NCBI GenBank assembly: GCA_025024175.1
Contig: QCXZ01000003.1
Coordinates: forward strand, 806,001-870,000
DNA length: 64,000 bases
Direction: 5' to 3'
Source of the DNA: Rhyzopertha dominica
Lineage: Eukaryota > Arthropoda > Insecta > Coleoptera > Bostrichidae
Shown piece after piece: positions 1-12,070 of this stretch; position 1 is the stretch's first letter, and every line of letters starts with the position of its first letter. Made by a program: the position numbers and the translations under genes. The notes under the pieces were generated by a model. That model ran no database searches. It had not been told where the DNA came from and saw only the letters and a list, made by a program, of their open reading frames with translations.

Positions 1-1449
1 CTCAAAGCTTGTATGAAGATTGATGGGAGCCATTTTGACCATTAAATCAGTCTAAATTTGATTTAAATTTGCACAGCGCTCCTGATAAAAAATCATAATA
101 TGATCGCGTTCAGGGGTACTGTATTTTATTAAATACTTACACATCTTTTAATTTCACTGATTAAGCAGCATATTTCATTTATAAAATTAGTATACAGCAC
201 TTAATTCTATGACGTTGCGCTGGTACAAGTATATTCCCCAATGACAACTAAACCTGTTATACAACTTTGGTGCATTATAATTTAGTGCACTCCAGAAGAG
301 TGCATTGTAGCTTCCATCCAAAGTTCAACATGAAGTTTAAAAGGATTAATGAGTCTGAAACCACGCTCTTGTTTACTTCCATCCATTACGCTAACGAGAA
401 TTCGTACTCATTTGTCAAATTTCTTGTTTACTTCCCTCATTATTGGTGCAAGTCGCAAAGATAGGAGAAACTAGCGAGTACTGGTAAATGTTATCTATTG
501 CATGAGTGATTTTGACATTACATTTCGGAGCAAGGAATTGTCTAATGAAAGTATCACCACTATATCGCAAATAAAATTACGCAAGAATAACGAGTTTCTT
601 CTTGAGAACATACAATTATGTCAAAAATGGTTAGGCCATCAATTATTAGTAATTATATTGATATACGAGTATAAGTATTAATAGGAAAAAATTGGACAAT
701 ATCGATGTATCGACATTTTGATGGAGTTGAAAATACGTCGTCCTAAGCGTGTACTAATAATCTGTTTAACCGTATCTCTCATATTTGCAATGTGTGCTAA
801 ACATGTAATATCCCGCAAGATAATGTTCACGAATAATTTATTAGGCAAAGCAATTAATGGACGAACCAGCGTACCCTGCTTCACAAGTCAAACATTTACT
901 TAGTTTGAACATCAGCGTCACTTAGCGCCTGCTTAGTGGTACTTTCCTATTCTCTTGTGGAGACAAACGAGTAAAACCTTATTTGATGTATAAGCTGCAT
1001 TGCGGTGACCTGGACGAATTAGAAGGAGTTCAATCTTTTAACAATACGTATGGTATAGTTGATACCACAAATTTTTAACATCGACATAGACAAATATTAT
1101 TTGATGTGAAGTGTGCAAATAAAATATGCAGTAAATTCACAATTTAAAAAAAATATATATTAATACTGAAATAGATTTTGAAAAGACGATTTTTCTGCAT
1201 TTTTGCTTCATGGAGTCATGGGTTATTTTTAGAATGAGAACTATTTCTTTTTAAGGATTCTTGTAGGAACTTGCTAAATTTTTAAATATACAAATACACA
1301 GTATTCAGCACTTTATTCCTATAACTTTACGAAAATCACGTTATGCATGTGGAATAATGTATAGGTAGTATATTTTGATTGTGAAACAAGTTGTGTCAGG
1401 TCAGAATGGATATATATATTCAAGCTATTTAGTGTATTATAAACTACAA
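1..1449. other. AT-rich intergenic stretch, no gene seen
   Basis: Only short ORFs occur here, none with a recognisable domain or coding bias. I see no RNA gene or clear repeat boundary before the PLE sequence that begins near 1450. Confidence 0.5.
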
Positions 1450-2630
1450 TATGTGTCTAATCTTTTCACTTCTAACCCCCTAAATGAACTTTTATCAATC
1501 CTCAAAATAAAATAGAGAACTGCCACCTGTCAAACACAGAAAAAACTGAACTACTGAATATTGTGGAAATTTGCATAGATCAAAGTTATTTTACGTTCAA
1601 TGACACATTCTACAAGCAAGACGATGGACTGCCAATGGGTTCACCTTTGTCTCCAGTTTTGTCCGAAATTTTCATGTCAAATTTCGAAGGAAAGCTTTTT
1701 GCAAAGAAAAATGAAATTATTAAAAATGTATTATTCTGGACTAGATATGTTGATGGTATTTTTTGTATTTGAACGGGAACTGACAGGCAGTATTCTTAAA
1801 ACTCTTAAATACAATAAATAAAAAGATTCAATTTACCCTAGAAAAAGAAGAGGATGGAGTTCATCATTTTTTGGACTTATCAATGTCGGTAAAAAATAGT
1901 AAAATTGACTTTGAAATTTATAGAAAACCAAGACAGTCAGATGTTACAATTCCGGCTTCTTCAAATCAATCTTTACAGATTAAGCATTCCGTGTTTATAG
2001 TTTAATAAACAGACTAATAAATATACCACTTAGAAAAGAAAGGTTCGAAAAAGAGTTGACGACAATTAAGCAAATAGCCTTTAACAATGGATACGACACA
2101 AAAGTTGTAGACCAAATACTTAAAAAGCAATATAAAATTAGAAAACACAGAATGATGTACAATGCTAACATCAATGAAAAAGAACATATTTTTGCCGCAG
2201 TAAATTATGTCAAAGGAGTTAGTGTTTGTGTTAAAAATAGGCTGAACAGACTCGGAATAAAAGTAATAGAGGTTAATAAGTGCAATTTGGGAGGTCTTCT
2301 AGTTAACAATAAGCCAAAATCCAATAAATTGAATAAAAACGGTATTTACCAAATAAAATGCATGCAATGTGACATGATATACATAGGACAATTAGGTAGA
2401 GCTATTAAAAGCAGAATTAAAGAACATGTTGCGAATATAAATTCAAACAAAAGCACAACGGGTTTTGCTGACCATTGCATAACAAATAACCATCACTTAG
2501 ATGAAAACAACGTCATAATTTTACATTGCGAAATGATAGGTAAAAAACTGAACTTTTTAGAACTTTTGGAAATTAAAAAAGCTCAACATTAGAAAAGTCA
2601 TTTGGCCAATACACAAATAGAAATTCCCAC
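1450..2630 (+). mobile_element. Penelope-like retroelement, copy 1 (5'-truncated, broken)
   Basis: This is a remnant of a Penelope-like element, a retrotransposon whose protein joins a reverse transcriptase (RT) to a C-terminal GIY-YIG endonuclease. Homology to copies 2 and 3 in this window starts inside the RT at the segment reading LFTSNPLNEL (about 1460). It continues through FYKQDDGLPMGSPLSPVL (1606-1660) and the catalytic box, which reads YVDGIF instead of YVDDIF, so one metal-binding Asp is lost. Stops and frameshifts break the RT between 1770 and 2055. The last part, 2056-2592, is open for 178 codons and carries the endonuclease with GIYQI and MIYIGQ motifs followed by GRAIKSRIKEH. Homology ends at about 2628, inside the C-terminal tail, so the terminal repeat is missing. 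The assignment is firm. The copy cannot encode a working RT. Confidence 0.9.
2056..2592 (+). pseudogene. PLE C-terminal RT thumb plus GIY-YIG endonuclease fragment
   Basis: This open segment of 178 codons is the 3' part of the copy 1 polyprotein and is not an independent gene. Residues 1-60 match the region downstream of the RT core in copy 3 (both begin with a TTIKQIAFNNGYD block). Residues 95-125 hold the GIY-YIG nuclease: GIYQI, then Cys-x2-Cys (CMQC), MIYIGQ and the GRAIKSRIKEH helix with its Arg and His. The methionine at the start is internal to the original protein. The reading frame ends in KKAQH, where copy 3 continues for about 20 more residues. Confidence 0.85.
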
Positions 2631-4171
2631 GTCCTGTAGGGTTTGTTGTGTCTAGCACTTAGACACAAATAGATTCGAAAAGCTTCGAAATAAATAAAAA
2701 TCATTAGGTGCTATATTGGGGAAACATTGGAAATGTATCATCAGTCCAGGGAAACGAAATTCTACGAGACACCCCCCCCCCAAAATCGCGAAGATTTTGG
2801 TTGGTAACAAATGTTCAGCATACCTAGCATGTATGAAAATTGNCTTCCCTACTTCCTAAAAAATGGTATATTTCGTTTAAAAAATATAGCGAGTTGCTTT
2901 TTGGCTTTCTGAAAACCCATAGTTTATGTGCGAGTGTTAAATGTTTGAACTAAGAGCGATAATTTCAGCATGTTTTGGCGTATTGACAAAACGTTTTTAT
3001 TTGTTTAGATTAAATAATCAGAAATAGATTTTCGGGCATATACAACTACACTAGCAACTACATTGAGCCCTAATTATAATGTAAGCAAGTAAAAATATTA
3101 GCTATTCGTGACAAATTTTACATACTCGTAGATATGTTGCAAGGATAGGTCATTGGTTATTGTGCCTAGCACAAATAGTCAAGGCAAAAATGTCTCAAAG
3201 AGGTCCAATGTTGGATCAATCACCGTGATCTAGAGTCATAATGTCACAGATTAACATGACGACGTCCTGAACAGTTTCTTTTTAGCATTTATCTACTTTC
3301 ATTACTTATGGAAAAATGGCATTAAATGGAGTAATAGGTAAACAGGTTTACCAAACTTATTAATGACTCTTACGGACGCAAAGACAACAAAAACTTCACT
3401 AAATAAACATGCAGATTAAAGTTCTGTGGAAACGCAACGCGTCCTCCATGAGAATGCAACCCTCTTCGCTACGTTACCTTTTTTTAACAAAAAACTCCAG
3501 GGAAATATCANCCCATGTATCAGTAATTGAATCCTGACAAAAACAAGGGTCTCAACCGACTTTCCTTGTTTTTCCTTGGAAAAAGTCGACCTGCCTTTCC
3601 TGCAGTGCGGGTGTTCTAAATTTTTAAGACAGTGCACGTTTCTGTCTCTTGTTTCCTTTATATAGCAAGAAGCCTTAGATGACATAAACAATTTCACTTG
3701 ATGATGAAGTGTGAGTGCTGTACTACGAATAATGCGCGTTTTATGCTATTCGATGCTCACAAGGGTAGAATTCTTCGTTGTCATACTCGCTAATAACAAG
3801 CAACGTGCGTTGTTCGTTATGTCTACTTATTCGAGGTAATTATTTCGTTGAAATTACATGTTCGTCGTACTTTACTTCATGTACTCATATAATGCTTAAT
3901 TAATTTAATTAGGACAAAGTATATACAATTTCCTCTGTTATATACGGAAAACAGCTTTTCGGGTTTCGTTATCTTCAGGCCTTCAAGAATGTATCACAAA
4001 CGGCTGCAATAACATATAATAACATAATTGTTTGCACCTAAACCTGTGTACACGCTTCCTTAATATAAATCATTTTACAACCTATTGGTAATAAAAGTTA
4101 ATTATCTCCTGAATGCATTTTAATTATACATTTATGTGTATATGCCGCTTTGATCTTGACTCTGAATAGAG
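2631..4171. other. Intergenic, no gene seen
   Basis: Just after the end of PLE copy 1 lies a perfect hairpin with 9-bp arms (2646-2654 and 2660-2668), then a run of ten C residues (2772-2781). The rest is AT-rich sequence with short, domain-free ORFs. Ns occur near 2843 and 3511. Confidence 0.5.
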
Positions 4172-4245
4172 AATTAGTAGTGGAGTGGTTAGCACATTGG
4201 ACTGGTAATCAAAGGGTCCCCGGTTCGATTTACAATCACAGTCGC
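4172..4245 (+). repeat. tRNA-Thr(GGT)-like fragment, tRNA pseudogene or SINE head
   Basis: The stretch has an A-box-like segment (GGAGTGGTTAGCACATTGG) and a B-box segment (GGTTCGATT) at tRNA spacing. The anticodon arm TTGGA-CTGGTAA-TCAAA would present GGT, reading Thr codons, but its 3' strand has one mismatch. No 7-bp acceptor stem can be formed and the T-arm is not closed. It is therefore a decayed tRNA or the 5' part of a tRNA-derived SINE, not a functional tRNA gene. No second copy was noticed in this window. Confidence 0.5.
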
Positions 4246-4754
4246 CAATGCTTTTTCATAATATATGTTGGACTGTTATTCCAATAACTATATCTTATAT
4301 TCATGCAATTTACAACTATAAATAATTAATTAAAACGATAGACCAATGAACTACATGCAACAAAGAATGAAGCATACTAACAGTGTGGCAGTGACATTAG
4401 GCCGGACATCACTGATTGGATGTTTTTAGCATTGACAACTTGAATACTGACAATATTTTTCATCTATACCTAAATTATCTGAGTGCCATAAATAAATTCA
4501 TATACCAGAAAACAAAATGTCTTGTTTTCATGCTTTGATCATGTGTCTGTGAAGTCTGTACGTGGCCAGTGACTGTTTTACATCTTAATAATTTGCGGGT
4601 ATTATCGACCACTCTATATTACTATTTGTTACCATAAAAATATAAATCACTTTTCTAGTTTATACCATTCACTAGAATATATACACATAACAATACAATC
4701 AAATGGTTGCAAATAATTCACATTCCATGAGAAAGACTTGAAGTATACNGCAAT

Positions 4755-4966
4755 AGAGAAAAGCATTGGACGTAGTTTCAGTTCAATCTAAAGAGAATCA
4801 AAGTTTCTCCAACAAAAAAGACATAGCGAATTGTTTCAATAATCATTTCACCAACGTAACTGCAACACAAGCAAATAGGATTGCAGCAGTCCAACTAAAA
4901 TGGAACATGTTAGCTCTATCTCTAATTCGTTTCATTTTAACACTACAGAAGCTGAAGTATGTATAA
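4755..4966 (+). mobile_element. Non-LTR retrotransposon (LINE) scrap, EN-RT linker region
   Basis: The frame open from 4766 contains KKDIANCFNNHFTNV. This resembles the stretch between the endonuclease and RT domains of Jockey/RTE-type LINE ORF2 proteins, where an 'iAn.FN..Ft.v' pattern is common. A second frame just downstream (NSFHFNTTEAEV) fits the next conserved block, which implies a frameshift. No RT core follows. The element is short and unassignable to a clade, and the call rests on this one motif. Confidence 0.45.
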
Positions 4967-5740
4967 ATATTCCTATTATTATTATACTAATACGCTACGG
5001 ATCGTGAATACGAATGAGATTGTTGATGGTTCCCTAGAGTTTGACATGACATCCAATGATTGATAAACAAAGCATTATTTTTGTGTAAACTGAATTCTGA
5101 GGGTAAATTGGAGAGTCAAAGTTATTCTGTTATTTACGGATAAAAGACGTGCAGAGAATGAACAACATTTTAAAAAGTTAGTGGATTTAGTGCAATAAAT
5201 CTTTAATATTTAAATACTTTGCATCCTCTCCCGCCAACATTTCTGGATTTACCGCAATTCATTTATAGCATCTGTAGAAAACAGTACATGTTCAATTATA
5301 TGTGAATGTGTTTTAAATGGCAAACTATAACTGGACCTAACTCGATATCTCACGCACCATAAACCTGTTTATTAAATCTGATCGGTTGTGACTGCTACAG
5401 ATGCTACAGGCAACATTAATTTTATTACGATGTGACGTCAGAAGCACGCTTAAAAGCTTTATTGGACATCAAGGCCGTTAAGTCGCCATCACAGGGCATC
5501 GTTAACATCAATACTCTCGTGAATTAGCTACAAGAAATCGAACGCCTTGCCATTATGCACAGGTGGATGACCTTCTTGTCAAGGAAAATTGAAGCTAATA
5601 CTAAATACTATTTTAGATACAAAGATTTAGCTCTTTATTGTAAAACAATAACATCGAAGACTTAATTTACACTCTTTTAAAAATTACATCCTGTGGGTTG
5701 TAGGTGTCATCCATTGTTGACATTAAACTGTTGTAAGCGC

Positions 5741-5900
5741 GTTAAAATGAATGTCTATGCTATGCTGTCTGTAGCGCAACCAATTGCAAATGATCTATTT
5801 CGTTATTTTTACAGTTTATCAGTGCAGTTTAAATCAAGTGCAGCCAGCATGGCAAAGAACAGGTTTTGTCTATATACGTAGGTATACTAAAGGCTTGATA
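5741..5900. repeat. Hairpin repeat family, unit B, copy at 5.7 kb
   Basis: About 150 bp matching the repeats at 23819-23965, 24143-24289 (inverted) and 38767-38912. It starts with ATGTCTATGCTATGCTGTCTG and includes CAGTTTATCAGTGCAGTTTA and AGGTTTTGTCTATATAC, which correspond block by block to the other copies. The two halves of the unit are roughly complementary, so a single strand can fold into an imperfect hairpin. The unit encodes no protein. Here it directly adjoins a separate foldback (5909-6090), and no clean target-site duplication is visible. Confidence 0.65.
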
Positions 5901-5908
5901 TAATGTAA

Positions 5909-6090
5909 GTACCGCAATTGGCAGCCATTTTGTTTCCAACTGGGGGTAAGAATGGTGGGAAATAAGCAAACGAACGAACGTGGTTTGCTACAGCTACTAA
6001 TCAGTTGCGCCACTTCGTTCGTTCGTTTACTTACTTCCCACCATTCCCACCTCTAGTTGGAAACAAAAAAATGGCTGCCTAGTGCAGTAC
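5909..6090. repeat. Foldback (long inverted repeat) with ~75-bp arms
   Basis: Left arm 5909-5981 and right arm about 6012-6090 are reverse complements with few mismatches. Shared blocks include GGCAGCCATTTTGTTTCCAAC against its complement, GAATGGTGGGAA and AAACGAACGAACG. About 30 bp separate the arms. This has the form of a non-autonomous foldback/MITE. At 6112-6129, just outside the right arm, an 18-bp stretch is identical to the outer part of arm A of the 23.6-kb composite, which ties the two structures together. Confidence 0.8.
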
Positions 6091-6184
6091 TTTGTAAAAT
6101 ATAGTGGCTTTAACACTGACATGATGACAATTTGGGAACGAAGAAAGCGTGTGCAAACAATTTTCGCCTGTTCAGCGCAAATGT

Positions 6185-6610
6185 GTTGAATGTACACGAT
6201 TTTTTAGAATTCTGTGGACCAAACCCAAAGGTTGTGTTAGAGATCGTTGCAACCGGAGATGAAACTATGGTCCTATACTATGATCTTTTATTAAAAAGGA
6301 ATTAATGTTGAGATTTAAAGGAGAAGTATCTCCAAGGAAATTCAAAGGTTGCTGATCAACTAAAAAGTTAATGGCTACGATTTTTTGGGATTGTAAGGGG
6401 ATTCTTTTGACAGACTTGAAAGAAAGTAACACCACAGTGAATGGTGCAAATTATACAGCTAAGTGAAGACACGAGAACTGCGTTTGGTGAACGACAACTG
6501 GCCAGTTCATAATGCGGCTGTAGCTCTCATAAAATAGATCATTCCTTGGGAGTTGACTTTTTAATGTTGAAGATGACCTGGAAGCGGTAGTATTGGCCCA
6601 TTTTGATAAC
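6185..6610 (+). mobile_element. Dead mariner transposase relic
   Basis: Fragments of a mariner transposase appear in order across three frames. They include a first catalytic-Asp block (VATGDETMVLYYD, near 6245-6290), an FFG.VRGFFLTDLKESNTTVNGANY block (near 6380-6450) matching the family's 'FWD..G....dyl..g.TiN' region, and a second Asp block (LVNDNWPVHNAAVAL, near 6485-6530). The third Asp region is no longer readable. Several stops and frameshifts make it non-coding, and inverted terminal repeats were not identified. It is a different lineage from the intact element at 36.5 kb. Confidence 0.8.
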
Positions 6611-9600
6611 AAATAAAAAAAAATACGATGTAATAAATGTGAAATTGATAAAGAATAACATGTTGTTTCATTTTGGCTTCTTCGTAGTTAAGCCAAGTAG
6701 GCACATTCCTCGCAGGCTTTTTTGCGACCGATTGTACGTGTTCCCAAGGGTCTTGTCTTTCGTGTATAATCAGTATTATTGTAAAAATTGCGTAAAAATA
6801 TGCATGCTATAATAAATGAAAGTAACTGTTGTGCGAGCAAGAACAAAGACTGGAGGTTTCCCCGGTGTTCATGAGACACAAGTTATTCCAGTCTAATAAG
6901 GGCCCGAGCGTCTTCAAAGTCCGGTTATATTCCTCACAATGGGCTTCCGCCACAGACAGCTTTTCTTGTAAATCTCGTCATTGTGTTCATGTCATGTACA
7001 TGCCAGGGAGGCATAACAGGTGGATGCTGATAACTGCCTATGAAGATGAACTGTCCGGTTCATTAATTTTAGATTAATGCAGTTAACTAACTACATGTGC
7101 CCAACACAAACAACGCCTGCGTCATTCGCTGTTTATCAGATTAGCGGATACGTTGTTGGCGGCACGACTAAATTTTAGCTTATATGTTATATGTTTAATC
7201 GAAGCTGCTGGTGCAACGAAAACCACCAAATAGATGGTCGAAATGTCTCTTTGAATATCGGTTGCCGCTTGTCAATTATGCGTCAATTGATCGGCATAAT
7301 CAGCTTGAATTCGCCGGTACAATGCAACATGCTATTTTGTTTCCAATGAATGATTCCTTTTGCGATAGATTTTGAAACCATTCTTGCATGAATGAATGAA
7401 AATTTGATTTTACCAAAGGTATTGTGCTTACTCAGCAGTTCTATTATATTGTCTGACGGGTTCTTTTCAGATTTCGAAAGAGTGCTTCCTATTTTTTATT
7501 AATATTATAGTGCAGTATTAAGGTATAATTAGGTAAAGATGTAACAATATACGAGTAAATTAGAAATAAGATTTACTCGTATAAGTTGGTCAAATACATA
7601 ATCGATGTAGTATTTTCGATGGTGGCTTGTTTTCATTGAAGCATCCGGTATTTATTAGCTTACTAACCAGTACACTTAATGACAAATTAGAAAAATTATT
7701 ATAATATAAAGTAATAATAGTTATTTCAATTTTTAAAATAATATTACATATACTTACATACGTGTTTACATCTTTGCAACAGAAATTAATTTTTGTATTC
7801 AATTACGTTAAAAATAACAGTGCTATTTAAAAAATAAAGTTAGCTGGGTTTGAATAAGATCATCTATTGTGTCTATTAACGTCGAAAATGCTGCAAGGTA
7901 TATCTACAATATTTCTTCTAATTTTTCGTGTTGATTGCTAAGTATGATGGTATTTGACAAATATGAATTAAAACTATGGATTTTTTATATTAAATAGTAA
8001 TCAATAACGTACGAGATTGATTAATTATTTCATTATAAGCAGTGCAGTGTTACTGTTATACACTAAAATGTAAAAGTGCTATACAAAATTAAACCCTACA
8101 AGGCAGACTAATGATCTAAAATGTGCGCGCACAATATTTTTAATGCAATGCAGGTTATGGATATCGACCTAATGCACACATTGTTATTGTAATTTTATTG
8201 TTTATAATCAAGAGGTCGATATTTAATAAAGAGAGTGGTAAATGTCGTTTAGTTAGAAAGCACTTACTTGTAGTTTTCAAAATTTACTTTTGTTCTTAGA
8301 GATCGTTTATTAGGTTTACTTGTAAATTCAAGCTAATTACCTCAATCAGAGTCAATTAACAACTATTCAAACCTGAATTCAGATATTAGCTTTTAAAACA
8401 AGCTGAAAGAGTATTGTTAACTATCACCAGGATTCAAAAAATCCCGGACACAAATCCTGGTCAGAACTAGTAATATTTTTTCATTAATTATTCTACCTGT
8501 AAAATATCCGATTACATCCAGCCGGCTCCGGCGCATCCGCCATAATGTTAAACGATAACTGCTGTTTTCGATATTTACAATTTATACAGAGTGTAGATCG
8601 GGTTTGTAATTTGGAAAAAGTAAACATTCACAGAAGCTTCTAAGATTACTATTACACTTCTACATGCAAGCTGTTTTAGACGTGTCTTATTAATATGTGA
8701 ACGGAACCGCATACTACACGAGTCTACATACAGTTAGACATGATACACTGGGTTTGCGAGTTAATTTGCATCAAGGTAACTTACACCTGGTTCAATATCA
8801 ATTAACCTCTTCATATATAAATCATAGACAAATTATACATTCTGAGTTGGCATCCAAAACTCTGTCCTTGATGTATAATGCAGTGAAAATCGACTAACCG
8901 TGGCTGTGGGAGAATGACCTCAAAGGCTTCTGTTAATATTGTGGATAAAACAAAGTAGCATTTTAGTTATATTAGAAATCCTATAAATAGAGCGATCAGC
9001 AAATTATGTTACTATATAATGTATCTATGTAAGTGACCGGTATGAAGAGTAAATAGTTGTTTTTGAATTATTAGGGACATAAGCAATATATTCAAAAGAT
9101 TTATTTCTTGCTTCAATGTTATCAAGAAATTTTCCCGTAATTCTGTTAATTTACTATTTAAGAATTCCAACTGTAGGTAACATGTATGTTTGACAAAATG
9201 CACCTTCTTTTCAACAAGAGAATCGAAAATGGAATAATATACAGGGTGCTCCATTTAAAATGAAAAAGTAGGTGCGTTGCAGCAAAAATGGAACTCCCTT
9301 AGGTCGTAAAGTATATTTTCTTATTGTACTTTTTCTCTACAACATATAATAAAGGACCTACCTATTACAAGAATGCCAGAACAATGGCGGACCCTGTAGA
9401 AATCTTGATATTTAAAAGTAGTTATTGCTATAACCTCATTTCTAGTGTCTTCACGCTGCCTGCTTTTGAATACACCATAAACCAGAGCTTTCATACTTTA
9501 TATTTCTCAAATAATAGGTTTTGATACGTATCCTTCCGCCTTGAAAAACGCGTATTTTATGAAAAGTCACTTTCCACATTCGTTCAAGGAAAGAAAATAT

Positions 9601-10079
9601 AGGCTGACGTTTAAATTTCCACAATAACGCGATTATCCGACAACATTCGGTTGGACACCGACAGACATTTTCTTAGATACGAGTTGAAAAAATTCGCGTA
9701 AGCCAGTTGAGCTTTCAACGGACCAGATAAGGAGGCGCTATTAGACTAAGAGACGGGCAGTAATTTCATTAGAATAGCCTGTAAACGAGGGCATAGATTT
9801 TCATAACTGGGGGAAGCGGGACTTGTGTATATGACCCTTGAGAGCAAGGTAACATTGATGTTTTCTGCAAACTAGACAATAAGTGATGCTAGTGGGTCGT
9901 TTGAAATTTACAGCAAACTTACAGTTTCTAGTAGAACTTTTGTCTAGTTTCCCCTAGACAGTAAAAGTAGACTGTATAGTGTTTACTTTAGTAATATACT
10001 GACACATAGAGAATGCATCATGCAAAGCTACCAAAATGATGAAACGTTCAAATTAATTGGAATTAGGATTACGAAAAAG
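6611..10079. other. Intergenic, no gene seen
   Basis: About 3.5 kb of AT-rich sequence with short ORFs and no recognisable domain. At 9241-9262 an ACAGGGTG-type end resembles the terminal repeats of Tc1/mariner-type elements, but no partner end was found, so no element is called. Confidence 0.5.
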
Positions 10080-10205
10080 TTAAGAGTATGTCTTTGCACC
10101 TCTACTTCTGAAGCACTTTTCTCGACGTCTGGAGACCGATTGGTAACCCCATATTAAGGTTGGTCTCAGGAATGCTGCACATCAGAGCAATACTCTGAGA
10201 AGGGT
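10080..10205 (+). mobile_element. Possible hAT transposase C-terminal scrap
   Basis: One frame reads CTSTSEALFSTSGDRLVTP. This resembles the hAT dimerisation block, in which 'SERvFStaGd' is followed by a short hydrophobic stretch. A stop follows within about ten codons and only one block is recognisable, with no terminal repeats. Confidence 0.35.
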
Positions 10206-11455
10206 GTACAATAATACCCAACTCATACCATATCAACATCTTCTAGACCAAGAGAGATCAATTACGTTCGTGGTGGACAAGGAAAAAAGATGGACCGATC
10301 GTAATAATTTAAAGTGATGTTATGGAAGTTATTTTCCAGTAAAGGGGCAATTTATTTTGTGGAAAACTAACAATATCATAACGTCCCTTCAAGAAGCCTA
10401 TGAAATTTAGCCCAATTCTGGTGAAATAGAATTTGAAGCCTTTAGAACTTCAAGCTGAAGTTTATAGGCAAGAAATTGATTATGTTTTTGTACGGTTGTG
10501 CAAGAAGTGTTTAACTGAAAGCTTTCAAATGACAAAATGTTTTTTTGCTACTTTTGATAGGTTACAACTTTTTAGGACACCTACAGTTACGTGTTTGTTT
10601 TAAAACTGGTTTTAAAGAAACGTATGGAAGTTAAACAGTTTTATGAATACTGAAAATAGAGCTTCTTAATTAGATATTAAATTAGTTTCAGAACTTCTGT
10701 ATCAGAACTGTGCAAACTCTCAATTTAGCGTGCATTGTAAGGTTTTTACACATACAGGCGACGTAATTGCTCACTCGGAAAGTGTGAAAAGCATTTTCAT
10801 GTTTTCCCTCACCGGGAAATTTATTCAAACGCTTCCTTTGTAATTTTCGTAACGCCAATGGAGGGCTTCTGCTCATAATGTCTTGCTTGTTTGATGAATT
10901 GTATTATTGTGGGAAACCTACTCCAGTCGATTGGAAAACACGGGCGTTTAGAAAGTATGGCCTTGAAAGGCACAATTTAGACCGCACTGCGAAAATAACT
11001 ATATATATAAATAATTTTCAGTATTAATAAAAACTGCAAACTAAGTTTGGAAATAACTTCCTTTNTAATCAAAAATTAATGAACTATTATACCAATAACA
11101 CATAAGCAAAGCATACTTTTCAAATGCAGACGTTCTTTAAGAACTTACATTACAGTTTGAAGCCTTTTACCGTGAATGATCTAATAGTAGTAATATGTGG
11201 TACTTCTTTAGCATGGATTCACTTTATAACAAAATGAATTGCTATGAAATGTAGAATTCCATATACATAAATACATATAGGAATACATAGGAATTGAGAC
11301 GGGACTTCATCAGAGGAACTATGTTTAAGAGATCTAGCAACTCGTTCTGAAGAAATTATAAATGCTCCTTCTCAATTAATCTTGTTGGGAGCCCATGAAG
11401 GTCAACATGACCATATCCCACGAGAGATAGCCCACATGCTCTGACACACGTCGAT

Positions 11456-11524
11456 ACGGGATGCTATTTTCTTGACTACACAAAGGATGTTTGCATTCCA
11501 CTTCTCCTTGTAGTAGCATCCCGT
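11456..11524. repeat. Inverted repeat, 11-bp perfect arms, 47-bp loop
   Basis: ACGGGATGCTA at 11456-11466 is exactly complementary to 11514-11524. Flanking bases continue the pairing only weakly. Function unknown, possibly a MITE core or chance. Confidence 0.5.
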
Positions 11525-11827
11525 TATAAGATACCAACTTATGTATAAATCCATTGCAAAATTTGTTAATGCTGTCAAAACGAGATTGTAGTTACATGAC
11601 GAGGCTCCTTTAAAACCTTTTCAGCGCTGCTTTTTCCAGGACGCTCTTCTAGGCAATATTAAAAATCGTGTCGCATGAGCTGCTGTCATGTAGAAGGCTT
11701 ATTCATCGTTGCTGTGCGATGTCGTCGCCTGTTTCCACCCATCTTTTATGGCCAGGTTTCTCGTATGAATACAGAATCTCGTTGTTCATNTGAATGCGGG
11801 ACATCCACTACAAGCGGCAGCGAGATT

Positions 11828-12070
11828 CTATTCAGCGTTGACTGCCTGCAGTTGCATCAGATGATGCAAATGGACGCGCCAATTGGTTTTTATCTGCTGC
11901 TGCAAAACTGCGGCTTGCTGATGCACTTGATTCCCATCGATCTCACTTATCGCCTGCAACACTTTCGAGTGCAGCTGCTGATGTCGAGCTGTAATACCGT
12001 AAGCCACAGGCTCCAGCTTTAAGATGCTTGAAGTTTCAAGCTGGGTTTTCGGTGTTACACTTAGATGCAA
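11828..12070 (-). other. Unassigned Gln/His/Leu-rich ORF in a GC-richer island
   Basis: An 80-codon minus-strand frame, rich in Gln, His and Leu and probably helical, contains KVLQAISEIDGNQVHQQ and later VHLHHLMQLQ. The plus strand over the same bases is also open for 115 codons (11675-12022), which is common when one strand is free of stops because of CAG/CTG-rich composition. I do not recognise a domain, and no splice sites clearly bound it. It may be a relic of a coding exon. The strand choice is tentative. Confidence 0.25.

Noticed and set aside
4172..4245. Functional tRNA-Thr gene
   Set aside because: No acceptor stem, mismatched anticodon arm and open T-arm.
9241..9262. Mariner-type element end (ACAGGGTG) at 9241, and a similar one near 23525
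   Set aside because: Each lacks a matching inverted end and any transposase sequence between candidates, so no element could be bounded.
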